Source: Mallotus nudiflorus (lineage: Eukaryota; Streptophyta; Magnoliopsida; Malpighiales; Euphorbiaceae). From it: a stretch of DNA of 64,000 bases. Below, in pieces: positions 11,659-24,346 of this stretch. The translations under genes and the position numbers were made by a program. The stretch spans positions 248,001-312,000 of the forward strand of contig CANTUR010001076.1 of NCBI GenBank assembly GCA_947683625.1, read 5' to 3'. Within the stretch, counting starts at the first letter, position 1. Each line of letters begins with the position of its first letter. The notes beneath the pieces are model-generated. The model had not been told where the DNA came from. It ran no database searches and worked only from the letters and a program-made list of their open reading frames with translations.

Positions 11659-11702
11659 TCTTGTGATCATTTTCTTTTTGGAATTCGGGGACGAATTCTT
11701 GT

Positions 11703-11714
11703 AAGGGGGGAAGA
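11703..11714 (+). other. Polypurine tract of gypsy internal copy 2
   Basis: AAGGGGGGAAGA immediately precedes the TG that opens the next LTR at 11716, matching the tract at 3506-3517. Confidence 0.8.
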
Positions 11715-12147
11715 CTGTAATATCCCGTGTTTTTAAATATTTTTACACTGTATCGGGATATGCAGTGTTAATAATTTCAGTATATGTATCATGATATTTT
11801 ACGAGGTTGATGTGTATTTAAAACCTATTTTAATTATTGTGTATTATTTATAGTGCTTTACGGTAAATGTTTCCCAGGACTGGCATTTTCGGGGAAATTT
11901 TCACGTAAATAATTTATTATTAATTATTTTAAATATATTTTCGGACTTGCATGAACTCATACGTATTTTTAAATTACTAAATAGAGCCTATGTGTGTATA
12001 TATTTATTTAATTAGGGTTTAGTATTTTACCCTAATATTTTATTAATTAATTAATTGCTTTATTGTTATTTAATTATTTTTAATTAATATTAAATTTTAA
12101 AATATTAAATATTAAGTGTGGTGGATGTGGTTTTTTTCAAATATTTT

Positions 12148-12297
12148 ATTAAAATTATTTTTTTATTATTTTTCTTTTTTCTTTTTTCTTTTTTTCTTTT
12201 TTCTTTTTTCTTTTTCTTTTTCTTTTCTTTTTTTTTTTTTTTTTTTTTTTTTTTTCTTTCTTTTCTTTCTTTTCTTTTCTTCTTCTTCTCTCTCTTC
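12148..12297 (+). repeat. Pyrimidine-rich low-complexity tract in LTR
   Basis: A T/C-only stretch about 50 bp longer than the matching tract at 3958-4056. It shows slippage-type length change between the two tandem LTRs. Long open frames here on both strands are compositional. Confidence 0.8.
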
Positions 12298-13377
12298 CCG
12301 CGCGACCACCTTCCCCTCCCGCTGCAACTCCCGATCCTAGCCATCCGGTGTGCCTCCCGGCTTGCCACCGTCGTCTTCAGCCGTTCCCCGCCGCCGGCAG
12401 CCTCTTTTCTTCCATTTTGGCCGAAATTCCTCTCCTCGCCGTTCACCAACTTTCCAGCCACCATTTTGACACCGTCAAACTCTTTCTTCTCCTTGAGCTC
12501 CGGTGAGTATGATTCTAGCTTTGGTTTGAGCTTAAATGGTCTTGATTTGCTTAGGTTTCAAATTTCCAATTCGGCCATATTAGGATTTTTGATTTTTTTT
12601 GAGCTTTGAATTGATTGATTCCTGAAAAAATCCCTTCACAAATGTTGATCCTACTAGCTTAATCTACATGTATGAATTTTTTTGGAGTTTTTAGAGATTT
12701 TTGGATTTTTGGGTATTTTTGAATATTTTAATATTATTTTCTAATTTTCGGAAATTAATTATTTAAACTTATGAAATTGTGTTTTATGGTTAAATTAGGT
12801 GTTGAAATGAATTATAGGAATTTATTTGGAATTTTTATGAATTTCTAAGTATTTATTTTGAATTATTTGAGTTTATGTAATTTTGGGAAAATTAGGTTAA
12901 ATGTGTTTTTATTTGAAATTAATTGGTAAATTAAGTTTAATTATGATATTATTGATAAATATGTTGAGAAAAATTATTTTGGTGAATTTTTGAAGTAATT
13001 TTAGTATATTTATATATATAAGGGCATTTTGGTAATTTTACCCTAAATTGGCTAAAAATGTAATTTAATTGGTTTTTAAAAGTTATTTAAGGTATAAAAA
13101 TGATTTCTACAAATTATTTGGTATTTTTAACTAATTAAAATTATTTTTCGTGGATTATTTTCAATTATATATATAATATACGATTTTTCTAATAAATGAG
13201 TTTTAAGGCTAATTAGGTAATTTCTATTTATAAAATGTATTTCTAGGTTATAAGGGTATTTTTGAACTGTTCTGTGTTTGTGGACCCCGATCGGTAGACT
13301 GTAGTTTGGAGTCCGACCGAGGGGTTGTGGTTGAGTGTTGAACTTGTTTTTCGAAGTGTGTTTCTTTGCAGGGTCGG

Positions 13378-13452
13378 CTCTACTCTTTGAGTAGAGAGAT
13401 GTCCATTTTACAGGGGAGGTTCTGTCGAATTTTTGATAGAATTCTCATAAAA
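13378..13452 (+). other. Conserved double stem-loop block in LTR (copy 2)
   Basis: CTCTACTC (13378-13385) pairs with GAGTAGAG (13389-13396). A second hairpin with TTTTA/TAAAA outer arms ends near 13452. An acceptor-like TTTCTTTGCAG lies just upstream. Confidence 0.72.
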
Positions 13453-14911
13453 CGTGATGTCCGATCGAACCCTAATTTCGATTCTGTGTTTAATATTCTA
13501 GATCGAATTCTAGGATTTTCTGTTAGGTTTATTCTAATGTCGGTTATTTATTATTTGTTTAGTTGTGCCGAGACCGAGGGCTAGTGGACCAGGCCCGTCG
13601 AATCCATCTCGTGGAGCTCACTAGGGTGAGTTACTATTTTATATTTATGTGCTTTAGGATGCATGATTTTAGAAATACATGTTTCATTTTGACTAAATAT
13701 GCATAAATAACGTGATTTGTATTTAAGTATATTTTTGGTATATATTAAATTATATGCGTGTTTTATGAATAAATATATTTAAAATATTTTTAAATATATT
13801 TCGAGCTTAATTTATGATTCAATTGGATTTATTTGACGCATATATACTCGAAATATACCTGGTTTATTTTTGGTATATTTCTAGTATATATATGGTTTAT
13901 ATTGTTATTTTATTTAAATTCATGCATCATTTATTTGTGAATGAATGTTTTATATTTATTAATGAAGGATATCAATAGAACGTGCTACCTAGTGGACAAC
14001 ATTAGGACCGAGTACGTACTGGTACGCCTATAGTATTTAGGCTATATTACTAACCATCTTGTGGATATTGATTGAATATGATTATTTGATATGTGAAATA
14101 TGGTTGGGAGGTGTGATTGCTGGAGCTCGGTTGACCAAGTGTCCTCGGGGCCAATCACACTGGCAGTCAGACTGCTGGAGCTCGGTCGACTTAGTGTCTC
14201 GGGGCCAGTCTACTGTCTAAATGGATTAAATGGATATATTTGGATCAAGTGAGCCCTAAAGTGTTGTCTAATACTGTTTTCGAGGTTACGAGATCATAGG
14301 GTTCTATGTAATCCTTCATAAAAGATGATTTTCAATGAAATATATATATATATAATGATTTTATTTGCATCTGTGTGTATTTTGCCTGTATATATACATA
14401 TTAGATATATACTGTTGACTGTATGCATTGTCATTTAGTGTGTATGTATATATATTATAGTAATTCACTCAGTGAGGTCTGACTCCCTCCGTTGACAATT
14501 TTTCAGGAGAGTCAACATCTTTAGACCTCAGTAGCAGGCCCATATGCCGGATTTCTTCCACCCCCCGGCTTCTTTGTGTAAACTGCTTACTTGAGTCTTA
14601 TTTTTATAATCTAGACACTGCAGTAGTTGTAAATTAATTGTGGGATTTTATGTATTTTATTTATGTGAGGTATTGTATCATGTGAACTGGATTTGTATTA
14701 AAAGATTTATATATATGAGATGAGATTTGACTTAAATCCAGTTGGTGAAAATAATATTATGATATTTATGATTTTTTTTATTTCCGCTGCATTTGATATT
14801 GTTATTATTATTATTGCATGTTTATTTATTTTTAGGCTTGCTACGGATTCCGGATTCGAAAGAATTCTCGTTCCCTAGCGCCGGTCATGGTCCCTGTTTT
14901 GGGTCGTGATA

Positions 14912-16142
14912 AAAATATAGCATATTTAACATTAATACACCCAAAATAATTTTTTTTCTCAATAAATACGTAAAAATCCCGAAATAATAATATATTATTA
15001 TTAAAAATCCAATTTCTTAACAATTCAATATAAATTAATAAAAATTCACTGTATACATTCAAATAACTAAAATAGTCTAAATACATATTAAAAATTACTA
15101 AAAACCCATTTTATTACCAAAATAATATATAATATATTATTTGAAAATAATTTTCAAAAATTAGTATTAATTAGTTAAAAATAGGAAATAATTTGTAAAA
15201 ATCATTTTAATACCCTAAATAATTATAAAATCAACTAAAACATAATATTTAACTATATCTTAACAAAATTACGTATTTAACCCTAAAATACAAAAATACA
15301 CATAATATACTAATATTACTAAAAAATTCTATAAAAATTATATAAATGCATAAAAAATTATATAAATGCATAAAAATTATTTTCTCAACACATATGTTAC
15401 TAATATTAACTAAAACACATTATTAATCAATAATTTCAACAAAAACTCAAATATAACCTAATTTTCTAATATTGACATAATATAAAAATATTTATAAAAA
15501 ATTACATAAAAATCACAAAAATTATAATCTCAACACTAAAATTAATTAAAACTCATAAAAAATGCTAAATCAACAAATTTTATAATTAAATAAATTAATT
15601 TACGAAAATTAATTAAATAATAATAAAATATTCAAAAATTCACAAAAATTAAAATAAATTCCAAAAATTAAAAAAAAATATGTAGAGGTAGATTAAACTT
15701 CCAGGAACAACTTTTGTGAAAGGAGATTGCAGATTCATCAAGGTCAAAACTTAAAAAAATTCAAAAACCCTAAAGCTCCATAAAATAAAAATCATCAAAA
15801 CTCAAAAAAAAAAAAGAAGATTAAAACCTTAAACTAAGCTTAGATTCGTGCTCATCGGAGCTAGGGGAGTCAATAGACACTAGAATCGCAAAGAATGGTG
15901 GCTGGAAAATGGAAGATTCGGTCATTGCGGGTTTTCGGAGCTACTGGCGTCGAAGAAGGAGGTGGAAGGGATGGCGGCAGCTGGCTGGAGGCAGTGGTGC
16001 AACTGGATGCCGGAGAGGCACAGTAACGGTGAGGGATCAGGATGATGTGGGAAGAAGGGATGATGAATAGTATTTGCGTGAATGGATGTATGTGTTTTTG
16101 TAAGTTTGCTGTGTTTTGTGTCTGTATGACCTGATTTTTACA

Positions 16143-16178
<36 letters not shown>

Positions 16179-16526
16179 ATATAGTATATATATATATATT
16201 CACACATATAATACTAAACACACACATAAAATAAACCTAATTATAATATGTAAATATAATACATAAAATAACAATACAATTAATAAAATAATGTAATAAC
16301 AAATAAATAGTGAAATTGATAAAACATTAATAAAATAATAATGTTAAAATAATCATGCAATTTAAAACGACTAAAAATAATATATTTACGTAGAAAATTT
16401 AATTAAACATAAAATAATAGTAATAAATCACAAAATAATTAAATAATTAAATTTAACTTTTAAAATTTATTAATACTGCATATCTCATTTTTAAAATAAA
16501 ATAATTTAAAAATATGGATCATGACA
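14912..16526 (-). repeat. Fragment of an older gypsy-type LTR, reverse orientation
   Basis: The sequence aligns by eye with the 5' half of the reverse LTR at 37637-41030 (14912 matches about 39341). It ends in GGATCATGACA, the reverse of an LTR start. The other half is missing because the tandem gypsy array interrupts it; it should lie left of the array. A less AT-rich part at 15840-16060 matches the LTR leader island. It carries a (TG)n(TA)n microsatellite. Confidence 0.75.
16143..16200. repeat. (TG)n/(TA)n microsatellite
   Basis: A run of TG passing into TA repeats inside the reverse LTR fragment. It matches the position of similar repeats in other LTRs of this type. Confidence 0.85.
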
Positions 16527-17294
16527 CTAATAAACATGGATCTTTAAAATCTTATGGTTTGCATTTATTTACGAGACATTATACAGTAGTCCTAACCTTT
16601 AATGAGTAAAAACTGTTGAATCAATAAAAATTTAATATTAATTAAAGTCATAAAAACTAAAATTTAATAGCACATCTGTAAACTTTATATGGTTTGATAT
16701 TATTGGTTTGATTTTTCAAATTATCAAAAGTTAGAATTATTATAAAATTTCTTTCATCTACATGTAAAGATTATGGTTGTCTAATTTATCCGATGATGAT
16801 TAAAAATTGAAACAACTTAAAGTTTGATGATCATTATTAATGGCACTATAAAATCCAGTGACAGCCATAGGTATAACGGGTACATTTTTTTAACTTTGAA
16901 TGAGAGTTTTATCTTAGAGATTAAATTCATCGTTACATATCATTAACTTCTTGTTTCGTTCAATTTTATTGAAAAAATTTATTTCATTTTTAAAATAAAT
17001 CCTAAATAAAATTTATTTTCAAATGATTCTTATTAATGAAGTATGTTTTTGACTTAAATCAATATTTTATAAATAAATTCATGAAATATTTTTTAGAAAT
17101 AAGTAATTCCACAAAATTAAAAAGTTTGAACTGAAAATAAATTACATAAAATTTTTATAAATCAAACATATTACTTGAATTTATAAATGAATTTCATAAG
17201 ATTTTGTAAAAACATGAACACTTGAATGAAAGTCGTCAAAAGTACAACCAGCAAAATGTAAACTTGATTGATCGACCAGTGAACATGAAATTGA
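16527..17294. other. AT-rich spacer, no gene seen
   Basis: AT-rich sequence between the LTR fragment and the 3' end of the ankyrin gene. There is no coding frame with recognisable motifs. The part next to 17295 is presumably the 3' UTR and downstream region of the minus-strand gene. Confidence 0.5.
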
Positions 17295-19946
17295 TTAAAA
17301 GTTGAATATTAGAAGGCGATAATAAAAGGGGAGATGAAAAGCAAACAAAATGATCACCGTGGATCCTGTGAATACATATATGGGTTTGGAAATGGCTTTC
17401 AAGCTATCATCATGCATTAAAAGATGTCTCGAACAGAATGAGACCAATATAGAAGCCAAAGATGCAGAAAGTGACCCCAAGCCGACAAAAAGCTTTTTAG
17501 GCAAGTCTCCAACAAATCTTTCTCCTTGAAAACGGATGTTCGAATTGCAAGAAAATAGACCAGAGCTGTTACGGATAAACACAATGCTAGGAGTGATGAG
17601 ATAGCAAAGACTCCAAACAAGGTCGAGCCCTCAAAAATTGGTAACCGCTGTTTTGATAGTTACCCCCAGGGACAGTTGCTATAGTTGCAAACGCTACTGT
17701 TGCAATGAGTGCTGCCACCACGGAGCATGCTTCAGAAGTCTTCATAAGCCATTCGCTACCTCTTTTCAGAAGTTCTTTGTGCTCATTCGTGAAGATTTCC
17801 TCTGCTGTCTTGCCCTCCTTGTTGTGGAGAGTGAAGAAATATGGTGGCATTGATCGCTTCACAAACTGCATGTATAATTAATGATAATAATCAAGAGCCA
17901 TGCACTTTATTACTGGTCTGCAGAGATTGAAGGTGTAAGTATATACCTGGTACCACTCAAGTTCCCAGCGCATCTGTGTTGCAGCTCAGGAAAATTTCCT
18001 AGCAGGTTCTCCTTGAAAGTTGCAGCAAGGTGTAATGCACTATTTCCTTGGCAATCAAGCTGGGCGACATTCTTTCCTTTAGTTGTTTCTTCTTCATCAA
18101 AAGCTTGTAAACTTCAGTTCGTTTGTTCTCAGCTGCTAACAGCACAACATTTTGTGGTCTGAGTCGAGGTCAAAGGAGGCCACAGGAAATTTATCAAGCA
18201 TTTGTTTAACCACTTCAGTCACTCCCATCCTAGCTGCGATTAAAATTGGTGTCTCTCTTCTTGCTCTTTTTATCATCATCTTTTGTGAGATTTTCTGCAT
18301 TCCCTCCATTTCCATTCTGAGAATTACCTGCATTCTCTCTATTTGCATTCTGAAGATTTCTTGCATTTTCATACTTGTACGCCGATGAATATTTCAAGAC
18401 CAGTTTATCCAACAAGTTCGCGGCCAATTTGTGTCTCTTCTCAGTTTCGTTGACTCTGTTTATCTTCCAAATGCCTGTCACATGCCATTATAAAAAAAGT
18501 AACAATAGTCCAAGCATATCAACAAGAAATATATAAACACGCTTGTTCAAAATCAGTGGTAAGAGAATATAATAACAGTACTAACCTCGTGAAATTAGGA
18601 GTTTTATGTCCAATAATCCAAAAGTAGCCACGCGCACTAAAACTAGAGCTAAAAAAAGAATTGAAGCTATTGCAGTATACACAAGGGAAACCATAGCTGC
18701 AACGAGATTCTTAAGCCTGGTTCCACATTCTGAAATATCCAATAACCATTGTGCATATGTTAATTAATTAGTTGAGTCCTTAATTTTTACAGCTGATGAG
18801 GTTATATATGTACCTTTAGCAGGCTGTGAATTCTCTCCATCTCTTAAACTTTCAATTTCAGCTGATGAGGTTCTATGTGTACCTTCAGCTGGCTGCGGAT
18901 TCTCTTCGTCTCTTCGGTTGTAGCTATTTTGGCGATTTTCTGCGCGTTTGCAGCTTTTCACAACCACAGCTTGAAGAAGGGTGATCCTTAACAAGCCTGT
19001 ATACCTTTATACCTTAATTAAAAACAGGATTTAAAAGGTAAGAAATTTTATAATGCTTCCACCCCATTAGACGAGTCAAAAAAATTTTATGGGCTAGTGA
19101 AAATCCTTACATATATACATAAGACATTCACCCGGCCCGAGGGGACAACTAGTCGCGAATGCATTAGGCTTACTAGCTAAGATATGAAGAGGAGAGAAGC
19201 CATTGTTATCGACACGGTTCACAAGATCAGGGTAAACGTCTATAATCTGCAACGCCAAACCTATATAAGCTCCACAAAATTAATCAAATGACATAATTAT
19301 AGATGCCAATGGAATTGAAGAAGAAGCAGAAGAAACTGATTTAAGTATATAAAAGATGAGGATTATATATATATACCCACCGAAATGTTCCCGGAAGATA
19401 GCAGAGTGAAGTATAAGTGTCACCATTGGTTCTCATACACAGAGAAAAGTCAAGTCGGCCGTGGTAAAGATAACGAAGGCGGAAAAAAGCCTGTTGCTGG
19501 CCGTAAAGAGCTGCCAAGAAAAGAGGGGTCTCACCTTACAATTCTCTTTTCTAATGATTGTGCGACTGTGATCTTTTTGTGCCATGCAATGACACATGGC
19601 CACATCCCCAAGTGCTGCTGCTAAATGCAGAGCTGTGTCACCATTTTTGTTCACTAATTCCAGGACTCGTGACGCATTAATTTTTTCAACTAGTTGCTTC
19701 ACAATTGATGTTTTACCAAACTGCACAGCCATATGCAAGGCTGTCTCTTCTGATGCTGTAATTTTCTTTCTTGACCACTGATGTCCGTGTAGGCCAAAAC
19801 AACTTCATTCCAGCGATCATTCATTACACTTCCAAACAGATCCACCCTCCATTCTTGAGTTGATATCTTCTCTGACAAAAAATCTGAGATCTTGTTATAT
19901 TCTTGAACAGCTAACCCTCCTCTCGAGTGTAGGCAAATAGAGTCTT
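17295..19946 (-). pseudogene. Ankyrin-repeat, PGG-domain membrane protein gene (ACD6/ITN1-like), frame broken
   Basis: The family has N-terminal ankyrin repeats and a C-terminal PGG membrane domain; known members act in plant defence and salt responses. Likely exons on minus: ~19946-19381, 19260-19111, ~19003-18814, 18729-18586, ~18474-17947 and 17867-17295. Most boundaries have GT donors and AG acceptors. Ankyrin signatures include GDTALHLAAALGD, NGFSPLHILASKPNAF, ETPILIAARMG and GNSALHLAA. The last exon has the PGG core SVVAALIATVAFATIATVPGG and three further hydrophobic helices to a stop at 17295. The exon at 18729-18586 encodes a membrane-like segment. Single-base frame breaks occur near 19755, 19525, 19400, 18245, 18140, 18085, 17640 and 17510. 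The first exon was not found. The frames may be broken by real decay or by assembly indels. Confidence 0.85.
18790..18915 (-). repeat. 69-bp tandem duplication inside an ankyrin-gene exon
   Basis: Two units starting CAGCTGATGAGGTT (18790 and 18859) lie 69 bp apart, a 23-codon in-frame repeat. It yields the repeated peptide pattern QPAxGT..TSSA, and both units carry a GGTACxxA donor-like context. Confidence 0.7.
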
Positions 19947-20013
19947 CTAATAAGTTGACTTGAAATTTGATTTTATGAAAAAGAAAAAAAAAAACATGGC
20001 AATTGTTGGACAA

Positions 20014-21588
20014 TAGTATAACTAATCAGAACTAGTGGTGAAAAACAAATAATTATAATTTTATGTAATTATTTTAATTGTATAAAAATTAATTTCAAAA
20101 TACTTTTATTAAGAATTGAGTTTTGAAACACTTTTGTCTCTCAGAGTAATGATAAATCTTTTTAATCTAAACTATTGTGATTTAAAGTTCATAATTCTAT
20201 CAATATATGTTGATTTTTTTTAAGTAAGGTCTCATATTTGAATCTCCTATATAAAGAAAATAGGTTTCAACAGAATTTGAATTTATTCAACTCGAACTTT
20301 AAATGAATTGAAACTCTTATAACTATTAAATATCAAGATTTATTAAATATCAAAAAATTTATAATTTATAATTTTAATTAATCAAATTCAATTTAAATAC
20401 CACAGAAACCATAAAAATATTTTATTAACTAATTTAATATAATTATGTGTATTATAATTTCAATTTTAACCGTCATTTAAGAAAAATAGTCTATCAACTA
20501 AAGGCTCAAATTAAGTAAATGTACACTTAAGTCTAACTTAAAGGGTAAAAAATTTTGTTTTTAAGAGAGATTTTGAGTTAATTTTTTTCTTCTTATTAGA
20601 TTTGTAAAATTCACCTTCGACGATTAATTTATAGAAATAATTTTTAAAATATTTACAACTAATTGTTCTTATCCTTGTCACAAGGATACTGTACCTACAT
20701 CGAGTTAAAAAAAAATTAAGTGGGTGCGTTGTGTAAAGAATATGTTAAAGATAGACCCTTAGCCTTTTCGCACACTATACAAAAAAAAAAAAAAAAATTC
20801 AAGTGGATGCATTTTTTTTAAGGATATACTATTAAAGAAAGACCATTAATCTTCAATGCACTCTAAAAAAACAAATGGATGCGTTTTTCAAAGAATATAT
20901 TAAAGAAAGACTATTAACCTAGTGGGTCTGTTTTTCGAAGAACATATTAAAAAAAAGATCATGAACCTTTTACACATCATCTTAATTACATCACAATATC
21001 CAATTTTTTAAGTAGTTTTATTAAAATACCAACTTTTATTTTGTTAGTTTAAATTTTTTAACATTTTTTCATGGGTTACATAAAATTATCCAATAATATA
21101 TTCCGATTATCAATGATGATGTGGATAATAACAAGATAAATTTTTTTAATAACTCAAAATTTGACAAAAAAATAATGATAATGTCAATTTAATATTAGAT
21201 GATGTAGCCCACTTTTTCAGGAACACACTCATTTTCCCTTTCATGCTTTCTATCAAAGCATCCTTTCAAAGAATTTAAAGCACTTCAATGAGACTTGCTG
21301 TCAAAAATCCAAGACAATCCATTCTAGTTTTCAATTATTCAAGCGAAGAATTCAATCAATTATCCAGAGCTCACAAGCAAATAAAGATCTAATCAAAATC
21401 CACAATCCAAAAGAAGTGTGATTGCAAAATAGAGTACTAATGGCAGGAACATCAAGAACACCCTAACTGCCTTATCTTCTCGACTGCCACCTTTGAAGAA
21501 CCCTCTCTGCCGTCAAACTGCAATACTCTTGGTCATGGGTTAGCACTGATTGGCAGAGACAATTTCCACATGAGATCATTAGAACAAA
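20014..21588. other. AT-rich intergenic region
   Basis: There is no gene with recognisable motifs. It contains a degenerate tandem repeat (20704-20965). From about 21240 to 21588 the sequence is less AT-rich and may be downstream sequence of the broken minus-strand host gene at 24851-33227. Confidence 0.5.
20704..20965. repeat. Degenerate tandem repeat, about four units of 55-75 bp
   Basis: Each unit reads roughly AGTGGRTGCGTTTTT, then AAAGAATATRTTAAAGA, then AGACYATTAACCTT. Units begin near 20719, 20793, 20873 and 20919. They are diverged and of unequal length. No coding sense was seen. Confidence 0.55.
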
Positions 21589-21623
21589 GTGGTAGAATCT
21601 AAATGTGAGCTTCAGATCATCCA
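21589..21623. repeat. Left copy of a ~36-bp direct repeat flanking the solo LTR
   Basis: AGTGGTAGAATCTAAATGTG and the following ~15 bp reappear, with a few changes, at 24852-24887. The left copy ends in ATCCA, the LTR target-site duplication. The two copies were a tandem pair before the LTR inserted. Confidence 0.75.
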
Positions 21624-23242
21624 TGTAACATGTAATATCCCGTGTTTTTAAAATATTTTTGCATTGTATCGGGATATACAGTGTTAATAATTTTTGTGTA
21701 TATATTACGATATTTTCATGAGTTAATATGTATTTAAAACCTATTTTAATTACTGTATATTATTTTCAGTGTTTTATGTAAAATTTTTCCGGGGCTTGCA
21801 TTTTCAGGGAAATTTTCACGTAAACAATGTATTATTAATTATTTTAAATATATTTACGGACTTGCATGAACTCATGCGTATTTTTAAATTATTAAATAAA
21901 GCGTGTGTGTATAATTATTTAATTAGGTTTATTATTACCCTAATATTTTATTAATTATTTATTTGTTTTATTGTTATTTAATTAATTTTATTTAGTATAA
22001 ATTATTAAAATATTAGATTTTATGTGTGTGGTGTATATTGATGTGTGTAATTTAATATTATTTTAATATATAGTATAAAGTATATATATATACATATATA
22101 CATCAAAAATCAAAAGAATTGGAAAATTACCATTTTTACCCCCCGAGTCTTCTTCTTCCTCCCGACCGATTCTCCTCGCCGTCCGGCACGCCTGTCACGC
22201 CGTTTCTTCACCGTGGGTGTGCCGTCCGGTGTGCCCACCAGCCTTCCCCAACCATTTCCGCCGCCTAAGGTAGCCGTTTCCCGGCGCCTGGAAGTCGATT
22301 TTGGCCGAGAAGCCAAAAATCGATCCACCGTCGATCACGCCGATTCCGGCCATTGTTTTCGACACCCGCCGATCTCTCTTTCTTCTCCTTGAGGTCCGGT
22401 GAGTGTGATTCTAGCTTTGGTTTGAGCTAAAATGGTCTAGAATTGCTTAGGTTTCGATTTTTCAATTTCGGTCACATTAGGGTTTTTGATTTTTTGTAGA
22501 ATTTTTGGAGATTGTTTGGATTTTTGGGTATTTTTGAATATTTTAATATTATTTTCTAATTTTCGGAAATTAATTATTTAAATTATGAAATTGGAGTTTA
22601 TGGTTAAATTAGGTGTTGAAATGAATTATAGGAATTTATTTGGAATTTTTATGAATTTCTAAATATTTATTTTGAATTATTGAAGTTTATGTGATTTTGA
22701 GAAATTAGGGTTAAATGTGTTTTTATTTGAATTTAATTGGTTAATTGAGTTTAATTATTAATATTATTGATAAATATGTTGAGAAAATTAATTTTCGATA
22801 ATTGTATAATTTTTGGTGAATTTTTGAAGTAATTTAAGTATATTAATATATATAGGGGTATTTTGGTAATTTTACCCTAAATTGTCTAAAAATATAATTT
22901 AATTGGTTTTAATAATTATTTAAGGTATAAAAATGATTTCTACAAAATATTTGGTATTTTTAACTAATTAAAACTATTTTTCGTGAATTATTTTCAATTA
23001 TATTTATAATATACGGTTTTTCTAATAAAATGAGTTTTTAATCGATTTTTACAGTGTTTCAAGGTTAATTATGTAATTTCTACATATAAAATGTAGTCCT
23101 GTGATTTAAGGATATTTTTGGTATACCTGGAATATGTTCTGTGTTTATGGACCCCGGTCGGTGGATTGTAGTTTGGAGTCCGACCGTGGGATTTTGATTG
23201 TGTTGAGCTTGTTTTTCGAAGTGTATTTCCTTGCAGGGTCGG

Positions 23243-23319
23243 CTCTACTCTTTTGAGTAGAGAGATGTCCGTTTTACAGGGGAGGTTCTGCCAGATTTTC
23301 GGTAGAATTCTCGTAAAAC
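23243..23319 (+). other. Conserved double stem-loop block in LTR (solo LTR copy)
   Basis: CTCTACTC (23243-23250), loop TTTT, GAGTAGAG (23255-23262). The outer arms GTTTTAC and GTAAAAC of the second hairpin are both intact. Confidence 0.72.
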
Positions 23320-24276
23320 ATGATATCCAGTCGAACCCTAATTCTGTTTCCGTATTTTAATACTCTAGATTGAATTCTAGGATTTCTGTTAGGTTTATTC
23401 TAATGTCGGTTATTTATTGCTTGTTTAGTTGCGCCGAGACCGAGGGCTAGTGGACCAGGCCCGTCGGACCTGTCTCGTGGAGCGCATTAGGTGAGTTACT
23501 ATACTATATATATATGCTTAGGATGCATGATTTAGAAATATATATTCTATTTCGATTAAAATGCATAAATAATATGATTTGTATTTAAGTATGTTTTTGG
23601 TTTATTTTTGGTATATATTAAATTATATGCATGTTTTGTAAATAAAATATATTTAAAATGTTTTTAAATATATTTCGAGCTTAAGTTATAATTTGACTGG
23701 ATTTATTTGACGTATATATACTCGAAATATACCTGGTTTACTTTTGGTATATTTCTGGTATATATATAGATTATATTGTTATTTCATTTATGTTCATGCA
23801 TCATTTATTTTTTGTTAATGAATGTTTTACACTATTAATGATGAAGGATATCAATAGAACGTGCTACCTAGTAGGCAGCACTAGGACCGAGTACGTACCG
23901 GTACGCCTATAGCTTTAGGCTATAATACTAACTTATTGGTGGATATTGATTTAATGTGATTATTGATATGTGAGATGTGGTTTGTGGGTGTGATTGCTGG
24001 AGCTCGGTTGACCAAGTGTCTCGGGGCCAATCACACTAGCAGTTAGACTGCTGGAGCTCGGTTGACTTAGTGTCTCGGGGCCAGTCTACTGTCCAAATGG
24101 ATTAAGTGGATATGTTTGGAATAAGTGAGCCTGTATGGCTAGAGTGTTGTTTAACACTATTTCTGAGGTTGCGTTATTCTAGGGTTCTATGTGATCCTTC
24201 ATAAAAGATGATTTTTAATGAAAATATATAAAATGATTTTATTGCATCTGTGTGAAATTGCCTGTTTATATATATT

Positions 24277-24279
<3 letters not shown>

Positions 24280-24345
<66 letters not shown>
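24280..24345. repeat. (AT)n microsatellite in solo LTR
   Basis: About 65 bp of perfect AT dinucleotides, much expanded relative to the same place in sister LTRs (for example 32408-32422). Confidence 0.9.

Positions 24346-24346
<1 letters not shown>

Larger units (their letters stand above)
11716..14911 (+). repeat. Gypsy LTR, family A, right end of tandem array
   Basis: The LTR starts TGTAATATCCCG. Its end reads GTCGTGATA, where the terminal CA has become TA. It is 3196 bp and by eye nearly identical to 3519-6718. It is followed directly by sequence of an older reverse LTR, not by a PBS, so this is the array's right boundary. The left target-site copy lies outside the window. Confidence 0.93.

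Noticed and set aside
12105..12609. Open frames of 74-163 codons with Phe/Lys runs
   Set aside because: Same pyrimidine tract in the second tandem LTR; composition only.
14912..14916. AAAAT as right target duplication of the tandem array
   Set aside because: The left target copy lies outside the window, so it cannot be confirmed.
22110..22328. Arg/Gly-rich 72-codon open frame on minus
   Set aside because: It lies in the GC-rich leader island of a solo LTR. The matching positions in other LTRs do not keep the frame.
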